This document shows positions 1 through 8,809 of a stretch of DNA of 64,000 nt, piece after piece. The translations under genes were made by a program, and so were the position numbers. Source of the DNA: JBMOKU01 sp049324315 (GTDB lineage: Bacteria > Bacillota > Clostridia > Peptostreptococcales > Thermotaleaceae); NCBI GenBank assembly GCA_049324315.1, contig JBMOKU010000042.1:1-64000 (forward strand), written 5' to 3'. The notes under the pieces are model-generated. The model ran no database searches. It was given only the letters and a program-made list of their open reading frames with translations, and had not been told where the DNA came from. Within the stretch, counting starts at the first letter, position 1. Every line of letters starts with the position of its first letter.

Positions 1-52
1 GGGTTGCTGAAACTAGCTGCATGACACAAAGCTGTAGGAAGAAGAATGTCGG

Positions 53-126
53 AAAGCCGTGTGCGGGAGAATCGCATGCACGGTTTGATGAGGGGCGAAT
101 GAAAATTTTTCATTCGCCTACTCTAT
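53..126 (+). ncRNA. 3' end of a group II intron (domains V and VI)
   Basis: Domain V is readable: the AGC triad sits at 55-57 and a lower stem CCGTG (57-61) pairs with CACGG (79-83). A two-base bulge TG lies at 77-78, and an upper stem TGCG/CGCA (62-65 with 73-76) closes a small loop. A domain VI hairpin follows, with stem GGCGAATGAAAA against its complement at about 93-118. It has a bulged A at 120, seven bases before a plausible 3' splice site after CTCTAT (126). This is the bacterial group II intron signature. The rest of the intron and any reverse transcriptase lie left of the window. Confidence 0.85.
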
Positions 127-866
127 ACAAAAAAGTGTTATAATTTATCCGAAATTTGCATAGAAATATATGTTGTGAAAAAAACACCGTCGTATCTGAA
201 GGATTTATACGTTGTATAATTTATAAAAAAATTAATAAATACAAGAAAAAATGGATGACAATAAATGACAAATATTTCGGAGATCTGAATTATCCCCGAA
301 AAATTCACATGGTTATCAACAGAATCCAAGCTAGAAATTATCAGTTATCAACAGAATTGTCCACATTATCCACAGTTTTGTTTTTCACATCTTCACAGTG
401 TGTGGATAAGCTGTATATACACATAAAATTGCAGTATATACAGAAAGACAGAATATTTTCATATGACAAATTCATTGAAAAATGCTGCAAATTTAAAAAA
501 TTCTGTGGATAAAATAGTGGATAGTGTTGAAAAGTCTTGCAAAAATTTGATTGTTTTTAGAAATGTAACTGATTGCATAAATCTACAAAATAAGACACAA
601 CAGTGCATCTGCTATGATGACGTGTAATAAGTGAAAGAAAAAATTTTTTTGCTGTTTGATTAAAAAAGTGATGGGTAAAATAATATATATAACTTGTCCA
701 TAACAAAAAAAGAAATAGACTAAATATTTTGAAGACTAGGAGGAAAAAAATACAAGGGCAGCGAATACAATATATAAACTTCATAAGGCATGAGATATGA
801 TTATAATATTTGAGTGGGTAGCAGTATCGACTCAATCATTATATATACTGGAAGGAGCTGAAGTAT
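127..866. other. Gene-free AT-rich region upstream of hpf
   Basis: No convincing gene is seen. The open frames here lack ribosome sites and have AT-driven, non-protein-like composition. The region holds the DnaA-box cluster (290-512) and then AT-rich sequence up to the hpf ribosome site. I could not fix a promoter for hpf by eye. An orphan AGGAGG at about 736-741 is not followed by a usable start codon. Confidence 0.5.
290..512. promoter_or_regulatory. Cluster of DnaA boxes
   Basis: Perfect 9-mers TTATCCACA occur at 366-374 (+), 401-409 (-) and 504-512 (-). One-mismatch boxes TTATCAACA lie at 313-321 and 345-353, and a weaker TTATCCCCG at 290-298. Such density is typical of oriC or of DnaA-titrating or DnaA-regulated sites. 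No dnaA or dnaN is in the window, so calling this an origin would be premature. Confidence 0.65.
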
Positions 867-1400
867 ATGAAAGTAAAAGTGACTGGAAGAAATGTTGAGG
901 TTACAGACGCCTTACGAGACACAATTATCAGCAAATTAGAGAAATTTGACAAATACTTCAAGGAGGATACAGAGGCTCAGGCAACACTAAGCGTGCAAAA
1001 GAACAGACAGATTGTTGAATTGACGATTCCCATTAACGGATCTCTCTTACGATCTGAGGAAGCCACCGAGGATATGTATACATCCATGGACAAAGTGGTG
1101 GATAAGTTAAATCGACAAATTCGCAAACACAAGACCCGACTGGAAAAAAGATATCAAGGACATGATACCATCCGATTTGAATATATTCCTGATATAGAAA
1201 AAGAAGAAGAGAAGCCGGAAGCAAAGATTGTGAAGACAAAGAGATTTGCGGTAAAACCAATGGATGCTGAAGAGGCCGTTCTACAGATGGATATGCTGGG
1301 GCATAACTTTTATGTATTTACCAATGCTGAAACCGATGAAGTCAATGTGGTATATAAGCGAAAAGATGGAAATTACGGCTTGATTGAGCCAACATATTAA
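867..1400 (+). CDS. hpf: Long-form ribosome hibernation promoting factor
   Basis: This 177-residue protein matches the long HPF family. Residues 1-100 form the ribosome-binding domain, beginning MKVKVTGRNVEVTDALRD. A charged linker follows, and residues about 115-177 form the C-terminal dimerisation domain with the typical KPMDAEEAVLQMDMLGHNF stretch. In this family the N-domain sits in the 30S decoding region and the C-domain pairs two 70S particles into inactive 100S dimers. The start has a clear site (GGAAGGAGC) upstream. It is followed by a terminator at 1410-1430, so it is probably transcribed alone. Its position upstream of secA and prfB is common in Firmicutes. Confidence 0.95.
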   Translation: MKVKVTGRNVEVTDALRDTIISKLEKFDKYFKEDTEAQATLSVQKNRQIVELTIPINGSLLRSEEATEDMYTSMDKVVDKLNRQIRKHKTRLEKRYQGHDTIRFEYIPDIEKEEEKPEAKIVKTKRFAVKPMDAEEAVLQMDMLGHNFYVFTNAETDEVNVVYKRKDGNYGLIEPTY

Positions 1401-1409
1401 CAGGAACAA

Positions 1410-1430
1410 GGGACAATAAGTCCCTTTTTT
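1410..1430 (+). terminator. Intrinsic terminator of hpf
   Basis: Stem GGGAC/GTCCC (1410-1414 with 1420-1424) has a loop AATAA and is followed by six T. Confidence 0.85.
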
Positions 1431-1555
1431 CACGACTATTTGCATGAATAATAATCTACGGTAAAAGCAGGAATAATGATGATAAGCGTCGAAATATACG
1501 TAGGTGTCTGTTTAAAACATTCATACATAAAAAATTTGTCTGGTGGTGGCACGAG

Positions 1556-2149
1556 ATGTTTACAGAAGGTATATTGATCGGTCTTATTGTGGGTAAATTA
1601 AGAGGCGGCAGATTTGGGCATTTGAGCCATATGAACATTACCATGTGGCCGCTCCTTGTAATAGCCCTTATGATGCAGATCATATTTGTATTTTCATCGA
1701 AAATTTCTTTCCTTGTTGATTATGCTCAATATGTATATATGGGCTCCATGATACTTCTGTTAATTGGTGTCTTGATAAATCTAAACAAAAAAGGCTTTTG
1801 GCTCTTAGGTACAGGTATTATGCTGAATTTGGCTGTTTTTATACTGAACGGTTATCGAATTCCTATCTCCCTTGAAGGCCTGAAGCTAACAGAAATGACG
1901 GCGATTCTAGATGCCATTAAAAGCGGACAAATGGCATACTATATGCCTCTAGAAGAAGTGGCAGAGTGGTTTAAATTCTTAGGAAAGTTTATTGTCATCC
2001 CTAAGCCATACCCACTGCCGAAGGTTATTAGTATCGGTGATATCTTCATCACTCTGGGGGTCATTGTACTAATCCAGGGAGAAATGCTAAGTGGCCGTGG
2101 ATTTTCAAGAAGTAGAATGATAAAATTTGGATATCGAGGCAGAATATAA
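1556..2149 (+). CDS. DUF5317-type integral membrane protein
   Basis: This 197-residue hydrophobic protein begins MFTEGILIGLIVGKLRGGRF. It has about four to five membrane segments: near the N-terminus, at about 30-50, 58-75 and 80-95, and a last one near 160-180 (IGDIFITLGVIVLIQGEML). The Gly-rich KLRGGRF motif after the first helix and the overall pattern match the DUF5317 family of Clostridia, whose function is unknown. The start at 1556 is preceded only by a weak GGTGG-type site, so it is somewhat uncertain. It is a single-gene unit between two terminators (1410-1430 and 2148-2177). Confidence 0.7.
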   Translation: MFTEGILIGLIVGKLRGGRFGHLSHMNITMWPLLVIALMMQIIFVFSSKISFLVDYAQYVYMGSMILLLIGVLINLNKKGFWLLGTGIMLNLAVFILNGYRIPISLEGLKLTEMTAILDAIKSGQMAYYMPLEEVAEWFKFLGKFIVIPKPYPLPKVISIGDIFITLGVIVLIQGEMLSGRGFSRSRMIKFGYRGRI

Positions 2150-2177
2150 GGAGGACGTTGGTGTCTTCCTTTTTTTA
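2148..2177 (+). terminator. Intrinsic terminator after the DUF5317 gene
   Basis: Nine-base stem AAGGAGGAC/GTCTTCCTT (one G-T pair), loop of six, then a run of T. It overlaps the stop codon of the upstream gene. Confidence 0.8.
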
Positions 2178-2265
2178 TTCATTTTTTGCCTGTAACTTTC
2201 AACTTCTTCTATATTATGTTAAAATGTAGGTTGGGGTATTGTACAATAAAAAAGAGGTGAAAATC

Positions 2266-4938
2266 ATGGGAATATTAGATAAAATATTCGGAAGCTTTAA
2301 TGACAGAGAGGTAAAAAAACTATTTAAGACGGTTCATGAAATAGAAGCTTTAGATAGCAAAATGCAGGCCCTCAGTGATGCGGAACTGCGAAATATGACA
2401 GAGGTTTTCAAAAGTGAATTGCAAAAAGGAAAAACCTTAGACGATATTCTTCCTGAAGCATTTGCACTTGTTCGTGAAGCTGCATGGAGAACCCTGAGGA
2501 TGAAGCATTTCCCGGTTCAGCTTTTAGGCGGGATCGTGCTTCATCAAGGAAGAATTGCAGAGATGAAGACTGGGGAAGGTAAAACCTTAGTGGCTACTGC
2601 ACCGGTCTATTTAAATGCCTTAGAGGGCAGAGGGGTCCATGTGGTAACGGTCAATGACTATCTGGCAAGCCGTGACAAGGAATGGATGGGTAAGATTTAC
2701 GAATTTTTAGGACTCTCCGTAGGCTGTATCGTTCATGGGATTACCAATGAGGAACGACGGAACGCCTACCTTTGTGATATTACCTATGGTACGAATAATG
2801 AATTCGGGTTTGACTATCTGAGAGATAATATGGTGATTTACAAAGAGGAAATGGTACAAAGAGAGCAAAACTTTGCCATTGTGGACGAAGTAGACAGTAT
2901 TCTGGTGGATGAAGCCAGGACACCGCTGATTATTTCCGGTGCAGGGCAAAAATCTACAAAGCTGTATGCCCTGGTAGATCACTTTGTCAGAACATTAAAA
3001 AATGAGGTTGACTTTACGGTAGATGAGAAAGCCCATACTGTTGTGCTGACGGATGATGGCGTTCAGAAGGCAGAAAGAGCCTTCTCACTGGAAAATCTGG
3101 CAGATCCGGAAAATATGGAGATATCCCATCATATCAATCAAGCCCTAAAAGCCCACAGCTTAATGAGGCTAGATAGGGATTATGTCGTTAAGGATGGCGA
3201 AATTGTTATCGTTGATGAGTTTACAGGACGTTTGATGTTTGGTAGAAGATACAGCGACGGTCTCCACCAAGCCATTGAAGCAAAGGAAGGTCTTGAGGTA
3301 CAGCGGGAATCCAAGACCTTGGCAACCATCACCCTGCAGAACTACTTCAGAATGTATCGAAAGCTTGCCGGGATGACAGGTACTGCCAAGACGGAAGAAG
3401 ATGAATTTAAGCATATTTACAATATGGATGTTGTTGTGATTCCTACGAATAAGGATATCCAAAGAAAGGATATGCCTGATTCTGTATATAGATCAGAGGA
3501 AGGGAAATTCCGGGCTGTTGTTAACCAGATCATAGAAAGACACAAGAACGGGCAACCGGTGCTGGTGGGTACTATTTCTATTGAAAACTCTGAACTGCTC
3601 AGCAAGCTGTTGAAAAAATATGGTGTTCCCCATGAAGTGTTAAATGCCAAGCATCATGAGCGGGAAGCCGAGATCGTTGCCCAGGCCGGACATTATGGTG
3701 CAGTTACCATAGCTACCAACATGGCAGGTAGAGGTACGGATATCATCTTGGGTGGAAACATCGAGTTTAAGGTCAAGCGAGAGCTGAAGAAACAGGGCTA
3801 TAGTGATACTATTCTTTCAAAGGTTACCAGCCTGATACCCTACGATGATCCTGAAGTGATTGAAGCAAAACAAAAATATCAGGAGCTTTATGAGCGTGAA
3901 AAACCATTCTTTGACGAAGAGAATAGAAAGGTTGTTGAAGCTGGAGGCCTTCATATTATAGGTACAGAACGTCACGAGTCCAGACGGATTGACAACCAGC
4001 TTAGAGGTCGTGCTGGCCGTCAGGGAGATCCCGGTGCATCTCAGTTCTATATATCCTTAGAAGACGATTTGATGCGGCTTTTCGGCAGCGAAAGAATACA
4101 AGGTATTGTGGATAAGCTGGGGATGGATGATGATGAGCCCATAGAGGCAGGACTTCTTTCCAAATCCATTGAGAGTGCACAAAAACGGGTGGAGGGAAGA
4201 AACTTCTCCATCAGAAAGCATGTACTCCAATATGACGACGTCATGAACAAGCAAAGAGAAGTCATTTATAAGGAAAGAAGAAGGGTATTGGAAGGAGACA
4301 ACCTTAGAGAGCATGTGATAGGCATGCTGGAAGGTCTGGTGGATGAGGCCATCGAAATCTATACAGCTGATGCAAAATACCCTGAGGAGTGGGACTTAAA
4401 AGGATTAGAAGACAATCTCCATACGATTTTCCTTCCAAAGGGAAGTCTGCATTTTGAAAAGCTTGAAGAATTGACGAAGGAAGACTTAAAGGGTAGTATT
4501 ATGTCCATAGCCGAGGAAACCTACAGCCGTAAGGAGCAGGAAGTGGGAGAAGAAAGAATGCGGGAGCTGGAGCGTGTCATGCTTCTTAAGGTTGTGGATA
4601 CCAAGTGGATGGATCATATCGATGCCATGGATCAGCTGAGACAGGGAATTGGACTCAGAGCCTATGGCCAGGAGGACCCTGTCCGGGCTTATCAGGTGGA
4701 AGGCTTTGATATGTTTGATGCGATGATTAAGAGTATCCAAGAGGATACCCTAAGATATCTCTTTAATGTTACCGTGCAAACCCAAGCAGAAAGAACAAAA
4801 GTAGCGGAAGTGACAGGAACCAGCGGTGGCGATGGTGTGGCAGGAAGAAAACCGGTGACAAAGGATGACGACATTGGAAGAAATGATCCGTGTCCTTGTG
4901 GCAGTGGGAAGAAGTATAAGAAGTGCTGCGGGAAATAA
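2266..4938 (+). CDS. secA: Preprotein translocase ATPase SecA
   Basis: SecA is the motor that pushes unfolded preproteins through SecYEG using ATP. Starting at ATG 2266 (site AAGAGGTG eight bases before) the protein has 890 residues, the normal length. The Walker A motif KTGEGKT is at about 101-107, the DEAD-like VDEVDSILVDEA follows, and the helicase motif GRAGRQGDPG lies in the second nucleotide-binding domain. The extreme C-terminus carries the zinc/SecB-binding motif CPCGSGKKYKKCC. An upstream in-frame start at 2239 would add nine residues but lacks a ribosome site. The gene is followed by a TTAG-type repeat and then prfB, a common Firmicute order. Confidence 0.97.
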   Translation: MGILDKIFGSFNDREVKKLFKTVHEIEALDSKMQALSDAELRNMTEVFKSELQKGKTLDDILPEAFALVREAAWRTLRMKHFPVQLLGGIVLHQGRIAEMKTGEGKTLVATAPVYLNALEGRGVHVVTVNDYLASRDKEWMGKIYEFLGLSVGCIVHGITNEERRNAYLCDITYGTNNEFGFDYLRDNMVIYKEEMVQREQNFAIVDEVDSILVDEARTPLIISGAGQKSTKLYALVDHFVRTLKNEVDFTVDEKAHTVVLTDDGVQKAERAFSLENLADPENMEISHHINQALKAHSLMRLDRDYVVKDGEIVIVDEFTGRLMFGRRYSDGLHQAIEAKEGLEVQRESKTLATITLQNYFRMYRKLAGMTGTAKTEEDEFKHIYNMDVVVIPTNKDIQRKDMPDSVYRSEEGKFRAVVNQIIERHKNGQPVLVGTISIENSELLSKLLKKYGVPHEVLNAKHHEREAEIVAQAGHYGAVTIATNMAGRGTDIILGGNIEFKVKRELKKQGYSDTILSKVTSLIPYDDPEVIEAKQKYQELYEREKPFFDEENRKVVEAGGLHIIGTERHESRRIDNQLRGRAGRQGDPGASQFYISLEDDLMRLFGSERIQGIVDKLGMDDDEPIEAGLLSKSIESAQKRVEGRNFSIRKHVLQYDDVMNKQREVIYKERRRVLEGDNLREHVIGMLEGLVDEAIEIYTADAKYPEEWDLKGLEDNLHTIFLPKGSLHFEKLEELTKEDLKGSIMSIAEETYSRKEQEVGEERMRELERVMLLKVVDTKWMDHIDAMDQLRQGIGLRAYGQEDPVRAYQVEGFDMFDAMIKSIQEDTLRYLFNVTVQTQAERTKVAEVTGTSGGDGVAGRKPVTKDDDIGRNDPCPCGSGKKYKKCCGK

Positions 4939-5076
4939 GAGGTTAGAAGTTAGACGTTAGAGGTTAGAAGTAGCTTGAGTCTATCTCTGTGGTCATTTAG
5001 ATTTGTCTATCATCGCAGCTAGAAAAGATCTTTTAGTGGTGACCGCTAACGGCTAACGGCTAACCGCCAACTTTTA
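4939..5076. repeat. TTAG-type repeat element between secA and prfB
   Basis: The left part is a run of related words (GGTTAGAAGTTAGACGTTAG at 4940-4961 and again partly after it). The right part is the roughly complementary CTAACGGCTAACGGCTAACC (5045-5067). It resembles the better-preserved copy at 28345-28447 but lacks the GATTGACCC core. No coding potential is seen. Confidence 0.55.
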
Positions 5077-5092
5077 TAAAGGACGTGAGAAT

Positions 5093-6191
5093 ATGATTCA
5101 ATTAGAACAGCTTAAATATGAATTGAGCAGTTTTGAACAACCTTTAAACGATTTGAGGGTTTCTCTTTGACATTGATAGGGTCAAGGAAAAGATACAGGA
5201 ATTAGATAGTAAAGCGACGGAATCAAGTTTTTGGGATGATCCGCAGGAAGCGCAAAAAGTATTGCAAACGCTGAAACAGCTGAAGGATAAACTGGAAAAG
5301 TTTCAATCGCTATATACAGAATGGGAAGAGCAGCTGATCCTGCTGGATATGGCCATGGAAGAAGAGGACGGCTCTATCGAAAAAGATGTTCGTAAAAGTG
5401 TAGATATCCTTCGAGAAAATATGGATAAACTCAGGGTAGAAACCCTGTTAACGGGCGAGTATGACAGCAGCAGTGCTATTATCTCTATCCATGCCGGTGC
5501 AGGCGGATTGGATGCACAGGATTGGGCGGAAATGCTGCTGCGGATGTATACCCGTTGGGCAGAGAAAAAAGGTTACCGGGTGAAGACTCTGGATATCCTT
5601 GCGGACACAGAGGCGGGTATCAAAAACGTGACCTTGCTGATTGAAGGGGAAAATGCCTATGGATATTTAAAGAGTGAAAAGGGCGTCCATCGAATCGTCC
5701 GGATTTCTCCCTTTGATCCTTCAGGCAAGCGTCATACATCCTTTGCTTCCTTGGATGTGATGCCGGAGCTGGATGAAAATATTGAGATTGATATCAATCC
5801 AAGTGATTTAAAGGTGGACACCTATCGTGCCAGCGGTGCGGGAGGGCAGCACGTCAACAAAACAGAGTCTGCCATCCGTATTACCCATATCCCTACAGGC
5901 ATCGTGGTACAGTGTCAAAATGAGCGGTCCCAGCACAGCAATCGGGACACCGCCATGAAGATGCTGAAAAGTAAACTGGTAGAACTGAAGGAACGGGAGC
6001 AAAAGGATAAAATCGAGGACCTCAAGGGAGACTACAGTCAAATTGCCTGGGGCAGCCAGATTCGATCCTATGTATTTCATCCCTACAGCCTGGTGAAAGA
6101 CCACCGAACCAATGCAGAGATTGGAAATGTCCATGCAGTGATGGATGGTGAGATTGATTTATTCATTAACGAATATTTAAAGAGTGTATAA
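5093..6191 (+). CDS. prfB: Peptide chain release factor 2, with +1 programmed frameshift
   Basis: RF2 releases peptides at UGA and UAA stop codons. The frame opens at ATG 5093 and stops at TGA 5168-5170 after 25 codons. A +1 shift on CTT lets the ribosome read GAC at 5169 and continue to 6191, giving about 365 residues. The catalytic GGQ motif is in SGAGGQHVNKTESAIR (about residue 245-260), and the family's coiled N-terminal domain precedes it. The shift site AGGGTTTCTCTTTGAC (5156-5171) has the usual internal SD-like AGGG and slippery CTTTGAC. In RF2 this autoregulates synthesis: low RF2 makes UGA slow and favours shifting. It ends at a terminator (6192-6217). Confidence 0.97.
5156..5171 (+). 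promoter_or_regulatory. prfB: RF2 programmed +1 frameshift signal
   Basis: AGGG (5156-5159) acts as an internal Shine-Dalgarno just upstream of CTT TGA C (5165-5171). This is the conserved RF2 recoding element. Confidence 0.95.
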
Positions 6192-6217
6192 AATCCGGTG
6201 CACAAACCGGATTTTTT
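6192..6217 (+). terminator. Intrinsic terminator of prfB
   Basis: Stem AATCCGGT (6192-6199) / ACCGGATT (6206-6213) followed by a T run. Confidence 0.85.
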
Positions 6218-6231
6218 CTTCCATAACCGTA

Positions 6232-6262
6232 GCTGTAGGGGTGCGCAGTGCGCGTCCGTTAG
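6232..6262. repeat. GTAGGGG short hairpin repeat (family E)
   Basis: The sequence GTAGGGGTGCGCAGTGCGCG followed by TCCGTT is one of about ten GTAGGGG-headed GC-rich small palindromes in this window. Confidence 0.6.
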
Positions 6263-6276
6263 CCTTGCACGATAAG

Positions 6277-6369
6277 TAGCGGAACCATGGGGACGGTTCG
6301 AGCGTTTCCGTAGCGTAGCAAAGGACCGAAGGGGAAACGATGGAACTGTCCCCGTGGTGTAGCGGATGT
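6277..6369. repeat. Long palindromic repeat (family C), copy 1
   Basis: An element of about 92 bases runs from AGCGGAACCATGGGGACGG to a mirrored CTGTCCCCGTGG...AGCGGATG end. The outer arms GGGGACGGTTC and GAACTGTCCCC can pair, so the RNA or single strand would fold into a long hairpin. The same element recurs at 12723, 21993 (inverted), 30668 (variant) and 32381. A separate hairpin GTCCCTGTG/CACAGGGAC lies just after it (about 6379-6429). Confidence 0.8.
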
Positions 6370-6482
6370 GATGCTTGTCCCTGTGAAGGAGACTATGGAC
6401 CTATTGTCTATACCTTGCACCACAGGGACAGCAACTGTATAATAAAGGATATGAACTGCAGTGAAAAAGGAGAGAATTGCTT

Positions 6483-8642
6483 ATGGATCAAATTATGAAA
6501 CAGCTGATGGGTGAGTTTAGGCTCAAGGAGTATCAGGTAAAAAATACCATTGCGTTGATTGATGATGGGAATACCATTCCCTTTATTGCCAGATACCGAA
6601 AAGAGCAGACCGGAGAATTGAGCGATACGGTATTGAGGGAGCTTTTTGAAAGACTCACATATCTTCGAAATCTGCAAAGCAGAAAGGATGACGTTGTACG
6701 GATCATTGACGAGCAGGGCAAGCTGACAGATGAACTGAAGGAACAGATTCAGCGGGCGGTGACCCTTACAGAAGTGGAGGACCTATACAGGCCTTACAGA
6801 CCAAAGCGGAGAACCAGGGCTACTGTGGCTAAAGAAAAGGGTTTGGAGCCTCTTGCAGAAATCATTATGGCACAAAACCTGATGAAGGGTGATATTGCTG
6901 AGATAGCTGGACCTTTTCTATCTGAAGAAAAAGAAGTACATACAGTAGAAGACGCCTTGCAGGGTGCCATGGATATTGTAGCTGAAACCGTATCAGACAA
7001 TGCTGAATATCGAAAGAAAATCAGGAACCTAACCTTTGAAAAAGGCATCATGATTTCTACAGCAGCAAATCCCGAAGAAAAGTCGGTCTATGAAATGTAT
7101 TATGATTATAAGGAGCCGGTGAAAAAAGTACCGGATCATCGTGTATTGGCCATGAACCGGGGAGAAAAAGAAAAATTGCTGAAAGTAAAGATCAATGCAC
7201 CTGAGGAAGATATTCTATATTATCTAAAGAAAGAAGTTGTCTCAGACAAGAGAAGTATAACTACGCAATATGTGGAGACAGGTGTGGAAGACGGATATAA
7301 AAGGCTGATCGAGCCATCCATAGAACGGGAAATTCGCAGCGAACTGACAGAACGGGCAGAAGAGAAGGCCATCAAAGTTTTTGCCGCCAATCTAAAAAAT
7401 CTGCTGCTGCAGCCTCCTATGAAGGATATGGTGGTGATGGGCTTTGACCCTGCTTATCGTACAGGCTGTAAGATTGCCGTGGTGGATGAAACGGGAAAAC
7501 TATTGGATACGACCACCGTTTATCCCACAGCACCGCAAAATGATGTGGCTACAGCAGAAAAGGTATTGATAGACTTAATCAAAAAACATCATGTAAACAT
7601 GATTGCCATCGGTAATGGTACGGCTTCCAGGGAATCTGAGATGTTCGTAGCAGAAATGATCAAGAAGCTGGATAGAACCGTTTATTATATGATTGTCAAT
7701 GAAGCAGGCGCATCCGTATACTCAGCTTCCAAGCTGGCAGCGGAAGAGTATCCCGACATCAATGTGTCCTTAAGAGGGGCCATTTCCATCGGACGAAGAC
7801 TGCAAGACCCATTGGCGGAGTTGGTGAAGATTGACCCGAAACACGTGGGGGTTGGACAGTATCAGCATGATGTGAATCAAGGAAAGTTGGATGAGGCCTT
7901 GAAGGGTGTCGTGGAGGATGCAGTCAATAGTGTGGGTGTAGACCTGAACACAGCTTCTCCGTCCCTGCTCCAATATATTTCCGGTATTACCAAAGCAGTG
8001 GCCAATAATATTGTCAAATACCGTGAAGAAAAAGGCAAGTTCAAAGACCGGAAGGAACTGCTGAAGGTTCCACGCTTGGGACCGGCTGCCTTTGTGCAGT
8101 GTGCAGGATTCTTAAGGATCACGGATGGAGCCAATGTCTTCGATCGTACGGCGGTCCACCCGGAATCCTATGAGGTTGCTGAAAGACTTCTCGGAAAGCT
8201 GGGATATGCAGCAGCGGATATCGTAAACCTGAAAATGACGGATTTGCATGAAAAGCTAAAGGATGTATCGATTGAAGGTTTGGCAAAAGATTTGGAAGTC
8301 GGTGTTCCGACGCTGCGGGATATGATCAAGGAGATTCAGAAACCGGGCAGAGACCCAAGGGAGGAAATGCCAAAACCGGTGTTCCGTACCGATGTACTAA
8401 AGCTGGAGGATCTGAAGCCCGATATGGTGCTTACAGGTACAGTTCGGAATGTCATCGATTTTGGCGCCTTTGTAGATATCGGCGTCAAGAACGATGGACT
8501 GGTGCATATCTCAGAAATGAGTGACAAATATATTAAAAACCCCATGGAGGTTGTGTCTGTAGGGGATATCGTTCAGGTAAGAGTTTTAAAAGTGGATACA
8601 GAGCGGGGTAAGGTATCCTTAAGTATGAAGAATGTGAAATAG
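6483..8642 (+). CDS. tex: Tex-family RNA-binding transcription accessory protein
   Basis: This 719-residue Tex protein has an N-terminal helical region (DQIMKQLMGEFRLKEYQVKNT) and a YqgF/RNase H-like fold at about 320-450 (MGFDPAYRTGCKIAVVDETG). Helix-hairpin-helix repeats follow (YISGITKAVANNIVKYREEK). A C-terminal S1 domain lies at about 645-715 (TGTVRNVIDFGAFVDIGVKN). Tex binds nucleic acid and influences transcription; its exact role is unclear in most bacteria. ATG 6483 is chosen because GGAG at 6469-6472 is spaced about ten bases from it, while TTG 6477 would be too close. A strong terminator follows. Confidence 0.95.
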   Translation: MDQIMKQLMGEFRLKEYQVKNTIALIDDGNTIPFIARYRKEQTGELSDTVLRELFERLTYLRNLQSRKDDVVRIIDEQGKLTDELKEQIQRAVTLTEVEDLYRPYRPKRRTRATVAKEKGLEPLAEIIMAQNLMKGDIAEIAGPFLSEEKEVHTVEDALQGAMDIVAETVSDNAEYRKKIRNLTFEKGIMISTAANPEEKSVYEMYYDYKEPVKKVPDHRVLAMNRGEKEKLLKVKINAPEEDILYYLKKEVVSDKRSITTQYVETGVEDGYKRLIEPSIEREIRSELTERAEEKAIKVFAANLKNLLLQPPMKDMVVMGFDPAYRTGCKIAVVDETGKLLDTTTVYPTAPQNDVATAEKVLIDLIKKHHVNMIAIGNGTASRESEMFVAEMIKKLDRTVYYMIVNEAGASVYSASKLAAEEYPDINVSLRGAISIGRRLQDPLAELVKIDPKHVGVGQYQHDVNQGKLDEALKGVVEDAVNSVGVDLNTASPSLLQYISGITKAVANNIVKYREEKGKFKDRKELLKVPRLGPAAFVQCAGFLRITDGANVFDRTAVHPESYEVAERLLGKLGYAAADIVNLKMTDLHEKLKDVSIEGLAKDLEVGVPTLRDMIKEIQKPGRDPREEMPKPVFRTDVLKLEDLKPDMVLTGTVRNVIDFGAFVDIGVKNDGLVHISEMSDKYIKNPMEVVSVGDIVQVRVLKVDTERGKVSLSMKNVK

Positions 8643-8650
8643 AAGAGAAA

Positions 8651-8686
8651 AAGCCATGGTGCGAAAAGGCACCATGGCTTTTTTTA
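8651..8686 (+). terminator. Intrinsic terminator of tex
   Basis: Perfect 12-base stem AAGCCATGGTGC / GCACCATGGCTT with loop GAAAAG, then TTTTT. Confidence 0.95.
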
Positions 8687-8733
8687 TTTTGTCTTGTCAT
8701 AATTCAAATTTTCAAAAAATTCTCAAAAACCAG

Positions 8734-8762
8734 ATGACAAAACAAAAAAACTATGCTATATT
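8734..8762 (+). promoter_or_regulatory. Sigma-A-type promoter of the ROK/PTS locus
   Basis: -35 ATGACA (8734-8739), a 17-base spacer and -10 TATATT (8757-8762). The expected start of transcription is near 8769, inside the operator. Confidence 0.7.
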
Positions 8763-8765
8763 TGA

Positions 8766-8784
8766 GTTAGTAAAGTTAACTAAC
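8766..8784. promoter_or_regulatory. Candidate ROK repressor operator
   Basis: GTTAGTAAAGTTAACTAAC is an inverted repeat GTTAGT-N7-ACTAAC. It sits directly over the predicted transcription start and 26 bases before the ROK gene. The GTTAGT half-site resembles that of XylR-type operators. Autoregulation of the locus is the natural inference. Confidence 0.65.
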
Positions 8785-8809
8785 TAAGTTGGACACGGGG
8801 GTAAATACC

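Noticed and set aside
156..512. 118-codon frame on the plus strand
   Set aside because: It has no ribosome site, runs through the DnaA-box cluster and has AT-driven composition without protein-like pattern.
557..835. 92-codon minus-strand frame before hpf
   Set aside because: Phe/Tyr/Ile-rich composition typical of AT-rich DNA; no ribosome site.
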